Below are positions 1 through 9,757 of a stretch of DNA of 64,000 bases, one piece after another. The notes below the pieces were generated by a model that was given only the letters and a program-made list of their open reading frames with translations, had not been told where the DNA came from and searched no databases. Position numbers and translations under genes: made by a program. The stretch is taken from contig WSYJ01000184.1 in the NCBI GenBank assembly GCA_020186115.1, forward strand, positions 186,001 to 250,000, given 5' to 3'. Origin of the DNA: Histomonas meleagridis. Its lineage: Eukaryota > Parabasalia > Tritrichomonadida > Dientamoebidae. How positions within the stretch are numbered: the first letter of the stretch is position 1; every line of letters starts with the position of its first letter.

Positions 1-306
1 GCAAGCATAAAGCTATTCGATATATTGTCAATATTAAAAACATTTATATCAATTATCATCAATATTGTAAATATAATGAAATAATATAGTTTCATAATTT
101 ATTTTATAATAATAAGATAAGATTATATTTTAATAATTAAATTAAATCAAGTAAAACAGAATAATCATTATATTTAAACAATCAAATAAGAGAAATAATC
201 ATATGTTGGCAATTTTTTTCGTTTAATAATATTTATATAATTAAAATTGTTTTATTAGTTTGCCATTTCATGGGTTCAATAAGCTTTTCTTTTTAGCTTT
301 TTGACT

Positions 307-313
307 TCATTTT
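307..313 (+). promoter_or_regulatory. Initiator-like element before DUF3447 gene
   Basis: TCATTTT lies two bases before the ATG at 316. It fits the trichomonad initiator consensus TCA(+1)Py(T/A). Similar boxes touch or nearly touch the start codons at 6874 (TCACTGT), 25453 (TCACATT), 41418 (TCATCTA), 55637 (TCATTA), 54453 minus (TCATTTT) and 63166 minus (TCATTTA). Transcription start here is inferred only from sequence. Confidence 0.5.
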
Positions 314-315
314 GG

Positions 316-1503
316 ATGGATGAAACTGGCCATGATTTAATGTATTCATCTGATGGTCAATTTGACGACTTGCAAATACCACATTCACTAGAACAAATAA
401 TATATGATTTAAATGAAGAAAATCTCGAATTATCTGTTCAAAAAATGATAAATTTATTTGATATCAATTACAGTTATTCATTTAATTTTGTGATATGCTT
501 TTTAGTTTATTCGGCATTTTCTTCTCAAAGGAATGAAATTAATTTATATTTTAAATACTTACAAAATATTGAAGAGAAAGAAAAAGAATTAAAATGCGAT
601 GATAATATCATCGAAATGTTTGGTAATTATATATCTGATATTAAAGAGAATGCAGCATATTATTTGATTAACGAAATGATTGAACATAATTTAATGAATC
701 AAAATGTAATTGAGAATAATAATTCGAAATATTTCGCACATTATAAAACAGAAATGCAAAACAAAAAGAGAAATAATGGTGGACCATATGAAATGGCTTT
801 TTTAAGGAACTATGAAGAACTTTCAAAGAATGATTGGGAACTTCATAAGAAATATATTAAAGAAGGACATAATCCAAATGAAATCGCAAAAATAATACGA
901 AATGATGAAATAGAAAGACTTAAAGAAATAATGTCACAAACAAATTTTGATTTTAATCAAAGAATTGAATCATCACTTTATGAAAGATGTTCATATATTA
1001 ATCAAGGTAATATAAGAATGATTGATTATGCAGCATTTTTTGGATCAATTAAATGCTTTAAATACCTTATGATGAAAGGTTGTAATATAAATAAATCAAC
1101 TACTTATGCAATTGCAGGTGGTAACATTGAAATTATTCATTTATGCGAACAAAATCATTCATCATTTAATGGCGCATTTGAAGCAGCAATTAAATTTCAT
1201 AAAAATGATATCTTTCGTTATATATTTGATAATTATTTAGATACATTAGAAAATAATTATCGACGTAATTCACCAAATAATATTTATAGTTTAGCAATTT
1301 TATGTGTTAAACATGGGAACTATGAAATTCTTTCATTTCTTGAGGAAGCTTAAACACAGTTGGTAATAATATTATTAATGAAGCAGCAAGAACAGGTAAT
1401 ATATACCTTGTTAAGCATTTTCTTCAAAATAATGAAACACCTAAAAACATATTAATATATGCAACTGAATTTGGGAACTTCGAACTTGTTCAATACCTTT
1501 TTC
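316..1503 (+). pseudogene. DUF3447/ankyrin gene, frameshifted and truncated
   Basis: The first ATG (316) opens a 345-codon frame to 1353. It encodes the DUF3447-type N-terminal region typical of trichomonad ankyrin proteins: a helical part (LEQIIYDLNEENLE), then the conserved blocks ELSKNDWELHKKYIKEGHNPNE, IIRNDEIERL, LYERCSYIN and IDYAAFFGSIKCFKYL, followed by ankyrin-like helices. It stops after FLEEA, but homology continues in another frame (NNIINEAARTGNIYLVKHF, NILIYATEFGNFELVQYL) to about 1503, where it ends abruptly against unrelated DNA. Full-length relatives lie at 6874 and 41418. A functional truncated protein is possible, but the frameshift plus lost repeats favour a dying copy. Such proteins have no established function. 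Confidence 0.72.
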
Positions 1504-1761
1504 AGCCTTTTTTATTAATAGCGTGCCTTCTTCCCACAACTTATTAGATATATAAGCTATAGCTTCACAAATTATTCTTTCATTTTCCGAAAAAAGCATT
1601 TCAATTGCTTGATCAAAATTGTTTTGATTACTGTCATCACTCCTAGCATATGAAGGAAGCCACATCAGGATTTTACTTTTCCTTTTTGCTTGTGCTTACC
1701 TTTTGTACTGCATTTAATTATTGCATCAAACTTTGATGTGTCATCGGCTTTTAACGGTTTC
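1504..1761 (-). pseudogene. Unidentified gene fragment
   Basis: On the minus strand an ATG at 1761 opens about 32 codons (ending KHKQKGKVKS) that stop. The neighbouring frame then runs on for about 57 codons (WLPSYARSDDSNQNNFDQAI, then LFSENERIICEAIAYIS) and ends where the ankyrin relic begins. The polar composition looks like coding sequence, but no family was recognised. One indel would join the two parts. It abuts the truncated DUF3447 copy in opposite orientation, which suggests a rearrangement junction near 1503. Confidence 0.3.
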
Positions 1762-2058
1762 ATTCACTTTGACATAATTAATTTCTAAGAAAAATTTTGA
1801 CATAAAAAATGTGTGGTATTAAGACATGAATAATAATTATTATGTGGATCTATGAATGATAAACGTTTTAAAAAACATTTTCTTATGTAAATACGTGTGA
1901 TATCACAAACAAATTCATATTATATGTTACAAGAATCGCCAACAATTACTTAAACAAACTGAAACAACATAATTAATTTTTTAATAATTTAAAAATATTA
2001 TACTTAAAAAAAAGATTTCATTTAGTATATACTATATTTTATTAAATATTTATCTCAA

Positions 2059-3306
2059 TTACATTTGTTCAATGAATTTCTCTTCTTTAAAATCATCTGC
2101 AAAAGGATCTTCTTCAATATTTGATATAGATATTCCTGTTGTGAATGTGTTTGCAGTTTGGTTGTCACTTTGTTGTTCTGATATTTCATTTTCATCAATT
2201 TCTTCTTTTTTATTTTTAATTCGAATCAATAACACAATAAGTAATGAAATTATAATAATCACAACAATAATAACGCAAACGATTATTACGATAATTTTTG
2301 TTTTGTTATCATTTGTCTGAATTTCATTTCTATAAGTAAATGTAAAGAAATTCGAATAGTAATTGTAATATGTCGAATAAATAATAACTGTGTAATCATA
2401 ATAAATAAATTCCGTTTCGATATAAATATATGACGAATTAATCGTAATTAACGAAATTGTTTTTGTTTGTATTTCATAATAAGTAAACGAATGCGTAATT
2501 GATAAAGTAAAAGTTAATAAATATGAAAAAGTTTTCGTTAAATCATTTTGAAGTGATTCAGTAAATGCAAATGACTTTGAAAATGTATTACTTTGGATAA
2601 ATGTATGTGGTGCTGAATATGTATTTGATTTAGAAAATGTGTTTGAAACAGAATATGTATCACTTCGACTGAATGTGTGTGATGCTGAAAATGAAATCGT
2701 TGAAATTGCATTGCAATTTCCTTCTACACTTTGAACAACTTCTAAACTCCCAAATTTTTCATTTGCATATGTTGGATATGTTATAACTGTTGCTGCAACA
2801 TTATAAAATGCAGATTCTCCAATATTTGGTTCAGTTGCTCCATAATAATAAATGCATTGAAGATTGTAACAATTACCAAATGCTGAATTTCCAATTTCTT
2901 TAATTCCATATCCAAGTGTTAATATTCTTAAATTAGTACATGTTGAAAATGATGAACTACCAATTGCTGTGACTGAATTTGGAATTGTAATGTTTTTGAT
3001 TGATGAACATAATGAAAATGCTGAATCACCAATTGTTGTGACATTTTCTCCAAAAATAATTATTTCGAAACTTAAGCATGACGAAAAAACAGAACCTCCA
3101 ATATCTGATACTGATTTCCCAAAATCAACTGAAACAACTGATGACCATCCTGAAAATGAACTGCTTGGAATTGAATAAATTCCTTCACTAATAATTATAA
3201 ATTTTGTATCGTTTTTATATTGATTAATTACATTAAAATCATTTGAATTTAGTATTGTTAATGTTGAATTATCATAAAATAATTGAAAAGATTTCATGAA
3301 AAACAT
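2059..3306 (-). CDS. BspA-like leucine-rich-repeat surface protein, copy 1
   Basis: Membrane protein of the BspA/TpLRR (LRR_5) family. Starting from the internal ATG at 3306 (or 3297), the N-terminal half carries about five BspA-type repeats with the signature (I)GxSAFxxCxxLxxIxI (DIGGSVFSSCLSFEIIIFG, TIGDSAFSLCSSIKNITIP, AIGSSSFSTCTNLRILTLG, EIGNSAFGNCYNLQCI). A low-complexity stalk of repeated F-[ST]-x-S-[ND]-T units follows, then a Tyr-rich segment, one long hydrophobic helix (VIIVVIIIISLLIVLLI) and an acidic cytoplasmic tail with DPFADDF. Just upstream in frame a Lys-rich stretch plus NVLIFVMFF looks like a signal peptide missing its start. BspA-like proteins in trichomonads are thought to be surface proteins; the ligand is unknown. 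Residues 1-200 are DNA-identical to the copy at 4722 except for one base. Confidence 0.75.
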   Translation of the reverse strand: MFFMKSFQLFYDNSTLTILNSNDFNVINQYKNDTKFIIISEGIYSIPSSSFSGWSSVVSVDFGKSVSDIGGSVFSSCLSFEIIIFGENVTTIGDSAFSLCSSIKNITIPNSVTAIGSSSFSTCTNLRILTLGYGIKEIGNSAFGNCYNLQCIYYYGATEPNIGESAFYNVAATVITYPTYANEKFGSLEVVQSVEGNCNAISTISFSASHTFSRSDTYSVSNTFSKSNTYSAPHTFIQSNTFSKSFAFTESLQNDLTKTFSYLLTFTLSITHSFTYYEIQTKTISLITINSSYIYIETEFIYYDYTVIIYSTYYNYYSNFFTFTYRNEIQTNDNKTKIIVIIVCVIIVVIIIISLLIVLLIRIKNKKEEIDENEISEQQSDNQTANTFTTGISISNIEEDPFADDFKEEKFIEQM

Positions 3307-3355
3307 AACAAAAATTAAAACATTTTTATGTTTTTTCTTTTCGCTTGTTTTCAAT
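2632..3355 (-). repeat. Duplicated LRR cassette, copy A
   Basis: A 724-bp segment matches 5214-5937 with a constant offset of 2,582 and a single difference (T at 2676 versus C at 5258), by line-by-line comparison. It covers the signal-like start, all LRRs and the first stalk units. Flanks on both sides are unrelated. Both copies point the same way, so this is a tandem duplication or gene conversion limited to the LRR domain. Confidence 0.93.
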
Positions 3356-3942
3356 GCATATTTGGTCAAAAACAATTTCTGTGCGGTTACAGATTTTTTC
3401 TGATAAAAATTGACATAAACTGCCGATATCATTGAAAAAACGGCGGTTAAACGAACAATGGCATTGAATTTAAATGGTCGGTCTGCTTTATCGTTTTGCA
3501 TCAATGGAAAAAAAAGAAATTTACGCTGGATCAAAGATATATTCCCATGATATCGATTCAAAGTTTGTTTTGGTAGATTGTTATCAATAAGAATACTGAT
3601 TGCAAAAGATTTATTTTGATTAATTATAAAATATGAATCTGGGAATTTTATTTTGTCACAAAAGAATTGACGTATTATTGATGTACACATACTGCCAGTC
3701 ATGAAATTTGAAAATAAACTGGTTTTAAAGAAATTAGAATTATTGTTAAATATATCAAAATTTTCATCCTTAATTGCAGAGATTGGAACTTCTGCGTTGT
3801 GTATATGCGTTAGCCTTTCTTTGTTTTGGTTCGTTTTCATATTTGATATTTTTATAGTGGTAAAAAATGGAATTCCTGGTCTTGTATCGGTTATATATTG
3901 CTTTATTATGTTCGAAATGAACAGCATTTGCAGGGTTTTCAT
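3307..3942 (-). other. Open frame fused upstream of BspA copy 1, unidentified
   Basis: The BspA copy 1 frame remains open upstream for about 229 codons, with an ATG at 3942 (MKTLQMLFISNIIKQYITDT). The protein looks coding, with mixed polar and aromatic residues and motifs such as RPGIPFFTTIKIS and SYFIINQNKSFAI. No family was recognised. It ends exactly where the duplicated LRR cassette begins (3355), so it is either an unrelated gene piece accidentally fused in frame or the N-terminal half of a chimera. The far 5' end begins only at TTG (3993). Confidence 0.35.
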
Positions 3943-3993
3943 CTTTCCAGATCTAATATAGTTGAAGGCCTTAACCAAATACACATCGGCCAA

Positions 3994-4721
3994 TACAAAA
4001 GTTAAAAATCATACGGTTAACATGCAAAAAATTTGTTGTTGAATTGAAGTTTTTCAATTTAACCTAAATTTTTTTGCTTCAATATTTAAATACATCTACA
4101 AAAGATAATGAATTAAATGATTTTAAAGACACTTTTAAATAATTTAATGAACGAATGTGATAGAGTTGAATCTGTTGATTAAAATGATATCCTTTGTTGT
4201 TGGTAAACGTTTTTTAAAGTATTCAATTTTATGATTTTTAAGAGATCTGTGTAATTTTGATATAAATTCTTTGAATTAAACATTTCCTTAAATATAAATA
4301 TATCTCAATGGATATCCAACATCAATGATGATTCATCTAAATAGTTTGATTTTATAAAGTAAGTTTAATTAACTTTAAATATAATGTTACAAGATTCCAA
4401 TGTTTTAATTTCAATGATTTATTTCTGTTGTAATGATTTTCTACAGAAATGTAACTTAACAATTATCATTCAATAACTTAGAAAGGTAAGAATTTATCAT
4501 TATAAACTTTTTTGTTAATTAAAAATTTTTTTCTTCTATTTGTTCTTTAGAATGTTACGTCGAAACGATGTTCATTGTATATTATCGATAATATATAATG
4601 TTTTCATTGCTAATCATAACAAATTGAAAATCGATTAATATTTCTCATTGCGAATCATTTCATACTTTTTAAATATATAAAAATATATCAATTAAAAATA
4701 TATTTTTATTTTACAATTAAA
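3994..4721. other. Intergenic, AT-rich
   Basis: About 730 bases between the two BspA-like loci contain only short frames broken by stops in all six readings. No RNA gene, repeat or promoter was recognised beyond AT-rich sequence. Confidence 0.5.
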
Positions 4722-5888
4722 TCATAGCCAATTGTCTTCATCTTCTTTAACAATATCTTCAACTAAAGTATTTACGTCCTCCATTTGTTTTGTACTTGAT
4801 GTCGTCGAATTCTTAAATTGTAATTTTGAAGTCGATTTTTCTTTTTGATTACTACTTTTTATTAAGAATATAACAATTCCAACAATTATTAATACAAATG
4901 CAATTGATCCGCAAATAATTCCAATTAAAGCATTAGTTGTAAGTCCATTTGATTGTGAAATGTTTGTGCGAAACATTGTAATGAAGTTTGAAAAATAATT
5001 AAAATGTGTCGAATACATAATAACTGTGTAATCATAATAAACAAATTCGGTTTCTAAATAAGAAAATGTTGAATTATATAAGGATAATGAAAATGATTTT
5101 GTTTGCGTTTCAAAATAAGAAATTGAATACGCAATTGTCAATGTATATGTTAATGTATATGAATATGAAAATGTTATATCGTTTTGAAATGATCCAGTAA
5201 ATGTATTAGAAAGAGAAAATGTGTTTGAAACAGAATATGTATCACTTCGACTGAATGCGTGTGATGCTGAAAATGAAATCGTTGAAATTGCATTGCAATT
5301 TCCTTCTACACTTTGAACAACTTCTAAACTCCCAAATTTTTCATTTGCATATGTTGGATATGTTATAACTGTTGCTGCAACATTATAAAATGCAGATTCT
5401 CCAATATTTGGTTCAGTTGCTCCATAATAATAAATGCATTGAAGATTGTAACAATTACCAAATGCTGAATTTCCAATTTCTTTAATTCCATATCCAAGTG
5501 TTAATATTCTTAAATTAGTACATGTTGAAAATGATGAACTACCAATTGCTGTGACTGAATTTGGAATTGTAATGTTTTTGATTGATGAACATAATGAAAA
5601 TGCTGAATCACCAATTGTTGTGACATTTTCTCCAAAAATAATTATTTCGAAACTTAAGCATGACGAAAAAACAGAACCTCCAATATCTGATACTGATTTC
5701 CCAAAATCAACTGAAACAACTGATGACCATCCTGAAAATGAACTGCTTGGAATTGAATAAATTCCTTCACTAATAATTATAAATTTTGTATCGTTTTTAT
5801 ATTGATTAATTACATTAAAATCATTTGAATTTAGTATTGTTAATGTTGAATTATCATAAAATAATTGAAAAGATTTCATGAAAAACAT
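4722..5888 (-). CDS. BspA-like leucine-rich-repeat surface protein, copy 2
   Basis: Same architecture as copy 1: BspA-type LRRs, Ser/Thr/Phe-rich stalk, Tyr-rich segment, one transmembrane helix (LIGIICGSIAFVLIIVGIVIF) and a cytoplasmic tail (ending VEDIVKEDEDNWL). Using the homologous ATG it is 388 residues. The LRR part is almost identical in DNA to copy 1, but the stalk is shorter and the membrane helix and tail are only distantly similar, and the DPFADDF tail motif is absent. The two loci therefore share a young cassette on older, diverged C-terminal ends. Probably a surface protein. As in copy 1, the frame stays open upstream through unrelated sequence. Confidence 0.73.
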   Translation of the reverse strand: MFFMKSFQLFYDNSTLTILNSNDFNVINQYKNDTKFIIISEGIYSIPSSSFSGWSSVVSVDFGKSVSDIGGSVFSSCLSFEIIIFGENVTTIGDSAFSLCSSIKNITIPNSVTAIGSSSFSTCTNLRILTLGYGIKEIGNSAFGNCYNLQCIYYYGATEPNIGESAFYNVAATVITYPTYANEKFGSLEVVQSVEGNCNAISTISFSASHAFSRSDTYSVSNTFSLSNTFTGSFQNDITFSYSYTLTYTLTIAYSISYFETQTKSFSLSLYNSTFSYLETEFVYYDYTVIMYSTHFNYFSNFITMFRTNISQSNGLTTNALIGIICGSIAFVLIIVGIVIFLIKSSNQKEKSTSKLQFKNSTTSSTKQMEDVNTLVEDIVKEDEDNWL

Positions 5889-5937
5889 AACAAAAATTAA
5901 AACATTTTTATGTTTTTTCTTTTCGCTTGTTTTCAAT
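5214..5937 (-). repeat. Duplicated LRR cassette, copy B
   Basis: Partner of 2632-3355: 724 bp, one mismatch. The upstream break falls at the same base as in copy A, next to an ATTGAAAACAAGC sequence, and the downstream break falls within the stalk (AGAAAATGTG on the plus strand). Confidence 0.93.
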
Positions 5938-6524
5938 TTGTTAATTAAATATTTAACTTCATAAAGTAAAAAAAATCCCAAAATAAAAAAGTTATACATC
6001 AGAACTTGAACAGTTTCACTGAATTTGAACATTTTCTTCATGAAACAATTATTCAGTGAAATTGGTATATGAGCATTTAATGAAAAATGATTAAATACTA
6101 AAGAAAAGAATCTGAAATAATGTTTAACATATGAGATCGGTAATCCTAATAAAGAGAAATGAAACTGATGTTTTCTTGTGCTGTTAAATGGATTCGGTTC
6201 ATTATCTTTTAGCATAACAAAGTTTGTGACTTTGTTGGACACATTTTCTTTGTTATGGCATGAGAAAATAAAGTGGATATCCATTTTGGATTCTAAAGTA
6301 AGACAAGACGATTGTTTGAGAGTTTGGAAAATAGATAATTGATCACGAAAAATCTTTGAACCTGAATTTTGTGGAGAGGCTTGTAATAAGCAAAAGAAAT
6401 ACATGGGGAAAGCCAAGAAGAAAAAACACATTTGTGAGAAAACTTGGGAACTTGTTAATAAATCAGCCAAAAACGATACAGAGAGCTTCAACCGCTTCGC
6501 CTTTTCGTAGTTTCGTTGGCTCAA
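5938..6524 (-). other. Open frame fused upstream of BspA copy 2, unidentified
   Basis: The copy 2 frame stays open for about 195 codons upstream of the cassette, starting at a TTG (6524). It contains plausible coding sequence (for example LKDNEPNPFNSTRKHQFHF and VFNHFSLNAHIPISLN) that is unrelated to the segment in front of copy 1. No family was recognised. The Asn/Phe-rich helical look resembles N-terminal regions of trichomonad repeat proteins, but this is only an impression. Confidence 0.3.
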
Positions 6525-6873
6525 CTTTAACGAATATGCGTTTTATTGTTTTTGCAATCGGAAGATGTTTATAAAGCTACAACACAATGATTTTATGAAA
6601 AGTGACAGAAAATCACCTTGTTTCAATCATGGAAACAGCCACAAAAATGAAAGAAAGAAGATGATATCGTTTAGCATCAAAGAACAGATTTTTGAATGAT
6701 GAACGTACAAAAAGTTTGTTCCAACACAATTAACAAAGTGCATTGAATTCTGAATAAAGTGCATTGAATTCTGAAAGAGATATTTCCATACAACCGTACC
6801 AATTCCTAAGACCGTTAAAAACACAATTAATCACTCTGTCAAATTTTATATAAGGCTATTGTGCTCACTGTAA

Positions 6874-7884
6874 ATGAATGAATGTATCAGTGGGAGCAGC
6901 GAACCTTCATCTCTCAAACAAATATTGAAAATACTAAATTCTATTCAGCAAATTATTTATCATTTAAAACAAGAAAATCTTGAATCATCAGTTCAACAAA
7001 CAACTCAATTATTTGACACAACTCCATCATGTTTATTAAACTTTATCATTTGTCATATAGTTTATTCATCATTTTTTTCTCAAAGAAATAAATTTGATAT
7101 CTATGAAGAATATTTAAAATTGATTCAATCAAAAGAAGCGGAAATAAATGAAAGTTCATCGAAAATCTTTAAAATTTTGCTTAATTATATTTTAACTATA
7201 AAATCACAAGAAGCAGATTATATAATCAATAATATGATTGAACATAATTTGTTTAATCCTAAAATTGTTCAAAACATTAGAAATCCATATTTTGTACATT
7301 ATATGAAAAAAGAAGATATAAAAAAATATGGTTTTCTTGAAGACATTACCAGTATCTTCGCCAATACTGAAGAGCTTTCAAAGAACAATTTTGCGATTCA
7401 CAAAAAATTAATTAGAGAAGGACATAATCCGAATGAAATTGCGAAAATAATTCGAAATGATGAAATAGAAAAACTTCAAGAAATATCGTCACAAACAAAT
7501 TTTAATTTTAATCAAACAATTGATCCATCAGTTTATGAAAGATGTTCATTCATTAATCAATATAATGTCACATTAATTGATTATGCAGCATTTTTTGGAT
7601 CAATCAAATGTTTTAAATTTTTGCTTATGAATGGTGCAAATGTAAATAACACAGGTAAATATGCAGTTGCAGGTGAAAACAAAGAAATTATTCATTTATG
7701 CGAACAAAATCATTCAACATTTGAAAATGCATATGAAACTGCAATTATGTTTCATTTAAATAATATCTTTAAATATCTTTATGAAAATAAAATTGAAGAA
7801 ATTAATAACTTAGAACAATTAGGAAAGGTATGTATTATATGTGATAATTATGAAATTTTTTTTTTTTACTTCAAGAAGGTATGA
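6874..7884 (+). CDS. DUF3447 domain, first part of ankyrin protein
   Basis: ATG at 6874 follows a TCACTGT initiator-like box. The 336-residue frame has the same blocks as the copy at 316 (EELSKNNFAIHKKLIREGHNPNEI, IIRNDEIEKLQEI, VYERCSFINQ, LIDYAAFFGSIKCFKFLLMNGANV, EIIHLCEQNHS). It ends after a run of 12 T (7856-7867). Homology continues at once in the next frame (LQEGMKINDDIINEAAIDGN), so a one-base slip in the T run separates the two parts, either a true frameshift or a sequencing error. The gene continues into the ankyrin array up to 9757. Role unknown; ankyrin repeats normally bind proteins. Confidence 0.75.
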   Translation: MNECISGSSEPSSLKQILKILNSIQQIIYHLKQENLESSVQQTTQLFDTTPSCLLNFIICHIVYSSFFSQRNKFDIYEEYLKLIQSKEAEINESSSKIFKILLNYILTIKSQEADYIINNMIEHNLFNPKIVQNIRNPYFVHYMKKEDIKKYGFLEDITSIFANTEELSKNNFAIHKKLIREGHNPNEIAKIIRNDEIEKLQEISSQTNFNFNQTIDPSVYERCSFINQYNVTLIDYAAFFGSIKCFKFLLMNGANVNNTGKYAVAGENKEIIHLCEQNHSTFENAYETAIMFHLNNIFKYLYENKIEEINNLEQLGKVCIICDNYEIFFFYFKKV

Positions 7885-9757
7885 AAATAAATGATGATAT
7901 TATAAATGAAGCAGCAATTGATGGAAATATATTTCTCATTAAACATTTTCATGAAAGTTGCCAACTTCCAAAAGATATTTTAGTTTACTCAGCAGAGTCA
8001 GGAAACATTGAACTTGTAAAATATATTTTAGAACAAAAAATAAATGATATTAACACTAAAAATGATATTGATTCCATTAATTTGAAATACATATTTTATA
8101 TTTGGAAATTATTTAAGATATTTAGCACAGCACTTGTACTTGCTTCTGAATTTGGTTATACAAAAATTGTGAAATTACTTCTTGAACAAAAGGGAATTGA
8201 TATTAATGCTAAAGATGATATTAATTTTGATAATTTTATATTTCAAAATAGAATTTGGAAATTATTTCAATTATTTACAGCAGCACTTAGAGGAGCATCT
8301 CTTTGTAATCATAAAAAAATAGTTAAATTACTTCTTGATCAAAAAGGAATTGAAATTAATGATAAAGATATCTATATGTTTTATTTGATATTAAATTTAA
8401 TAATTTTATATTTCAAAATAATATTTGGAAATTATTTAAATTATTTGATACAGCACTTATTTTAGCATCTCAAAATGGTCATACAGAAATAGTCAAATTA
8501 CTTCTTGAACAAGAAGGAATTGATATTAATGCTAAAGATATTTATTTGTTTTATTTAATATTTATTTTAATAATTTCATGTTTCAAAATAATATTTGGAA
8601 ATTATTTAAACTATTTAGAACAGCACTTATATGGTCATCTTTAAATGGTTATTCAGAAATCGTTAAATTACTTCTTGAACAAGAAGGAATTGAAATTAAT
8701 TCTAAAGATATTTATATGTTTTATTTGATATTAAATTTAATAATTTCATGTTTCAAAATAATATTTGGAAATTATTTAATTTGTTTAAAACAGCACTTAT
8801 GAAGGCATCTTTAAATGGTTATTCAGAAATAGTTAAATTACTTCTTGATCAAAAAGGAATTGATATCAATGCTAAAGATATTCATATGTTTTATTTGATA
8901 TTATTTTTAATAATTTAATATTTTAAAACAATGTTTGGAAATTATTTCAAATATTCAAAACAGCACTTATATGTACATCTGAAAAAGGTCACACTGAAAT
9001 AGTTAAATTACTTCTTGAACAAGAAGGAATTGATATTAATGCTAAAGATATTTATTTGTTTTATTTATAATTTATTTTTATAATTTTATATTTCAAAATA
9101 ATATTTGGAAATTATTTAAATTATTTAATACAGCACTTATATGGGCATCTAAAAATGGTAATACAGAAATAGTCAAATTACTTCTTGAACAAAAAGGAAT
9201 TGATATTAATGCTAAAGATATTTATTTGTTTTATTTAATATTTATTTTAATAATTTCATGTTTCAAAATAATATTTGGAAATTATTTAAACTATTTAGAA
9301 CAGCACTTATTTTAGCATCTTGGAAAGGTCGTACAGAAATAGTTAAATTACTTCTTGAACAAGAAGGAATTGATATTAATGCTAAAGATATTTATTTGTT
9401 TTATTTAATATTTATTTTAATCAATTAATTTTTCACAATCATACTTGGGATTTATTCAAAACTTAGAATACATCACTTATTATTTCAGTTGGGAGAAATC
9501 ATATTGAAATAGTTCAGTCACTTCTTACACAAAAAAGAATTGATATTAATGCTAAAAATATTTATATGTTTTATTTGAAATTTATTTTAATAATTTGATG
9601 TTTAAAAATAATATTTGGAAATTATTTAACACATTTTGGACAGCATTGATGATAGCTATTGATGAAGGTAATGAAGATATAGTTAAACTACTTCTTAAGC
9701 AAGAAGGAATTGATGTTGTTAAAAAGAATATTATTTTGTTTTATTTAACGATTTGAA
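7881..9757 (+). CDS. Ankyrin-repeat part of the 6874 gene, interrupted in every repeat
   Basis: Continuation of the gene at 6874. After INEAAIDGN come about ten ankyrin repeats of the type TALxxASxNGxxEIVKLLLEQ followed by EGIDINAKD. Each pair is separated by a T/A-rich insert in the linker. After allowing three linker codons the inserts are 8073-8123 and 8226-8276 (51 bases each), then 8379-8446, 8549-8616, 8719-8786, 8889-8956, 9059-9126, 9229-9296, 9399-9466 and 9569-9636 (68 each). The 51-base forms keep the frame open; the 68-base forms shift it, so the protein can only be made if they are removed or bypassed. The last repeat ends at TGA 9757. Alternatively a pseudogene, but the ankyrin cores are well preserved. 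Confidence 0.6.
8061..9640 (+). repeat. Tandem array of 153/170-bp ankyrin-plus-insert units
   Basis: Measured at the last codon of each repeat (AAT/GAT at 8061, 8214, 8367, 8537, 8707, 8877, 9047, 9217, 9387, 9557), the spacing is 153, 153, then exactly 170 seven times: 102 bases of ankyrin plus 51 or 68 of insert. The inserts are as well conserved as the coding part (TTTCAAAATAATATTTGG then AAATTATTTAAA in most units), which indicates that units duplicate as wholes. Confidence 0.9.

Noticed and set aside
2072-2320. Plus-strand frames opposite the BspA-like genes (also 2969-3178, 5551-5760, 3701-3961)
   Set aside because: They are antisense shadows of low-complexity or LRR codons; two of them are identical because the cassette is duplicated.
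6736-6775. Direct repeat of AAGTGCATTGAATTCTGAA upstream of the DUF3447 gene at 6874
   Set aside because: Two adjacent copies only; consistent with a simple local duplication and no sign of function.
8064-9640. Conventional GT-AG introns between ankyrin repeats
   Set aside because: Most inserts have no GT at the 5' edge, the bases before the next repeat vary (AGA, GAT, AAT, AAA, TGG), and no trichomonad ACTAAC-type acceptor is present. They may still be removed by another rule.
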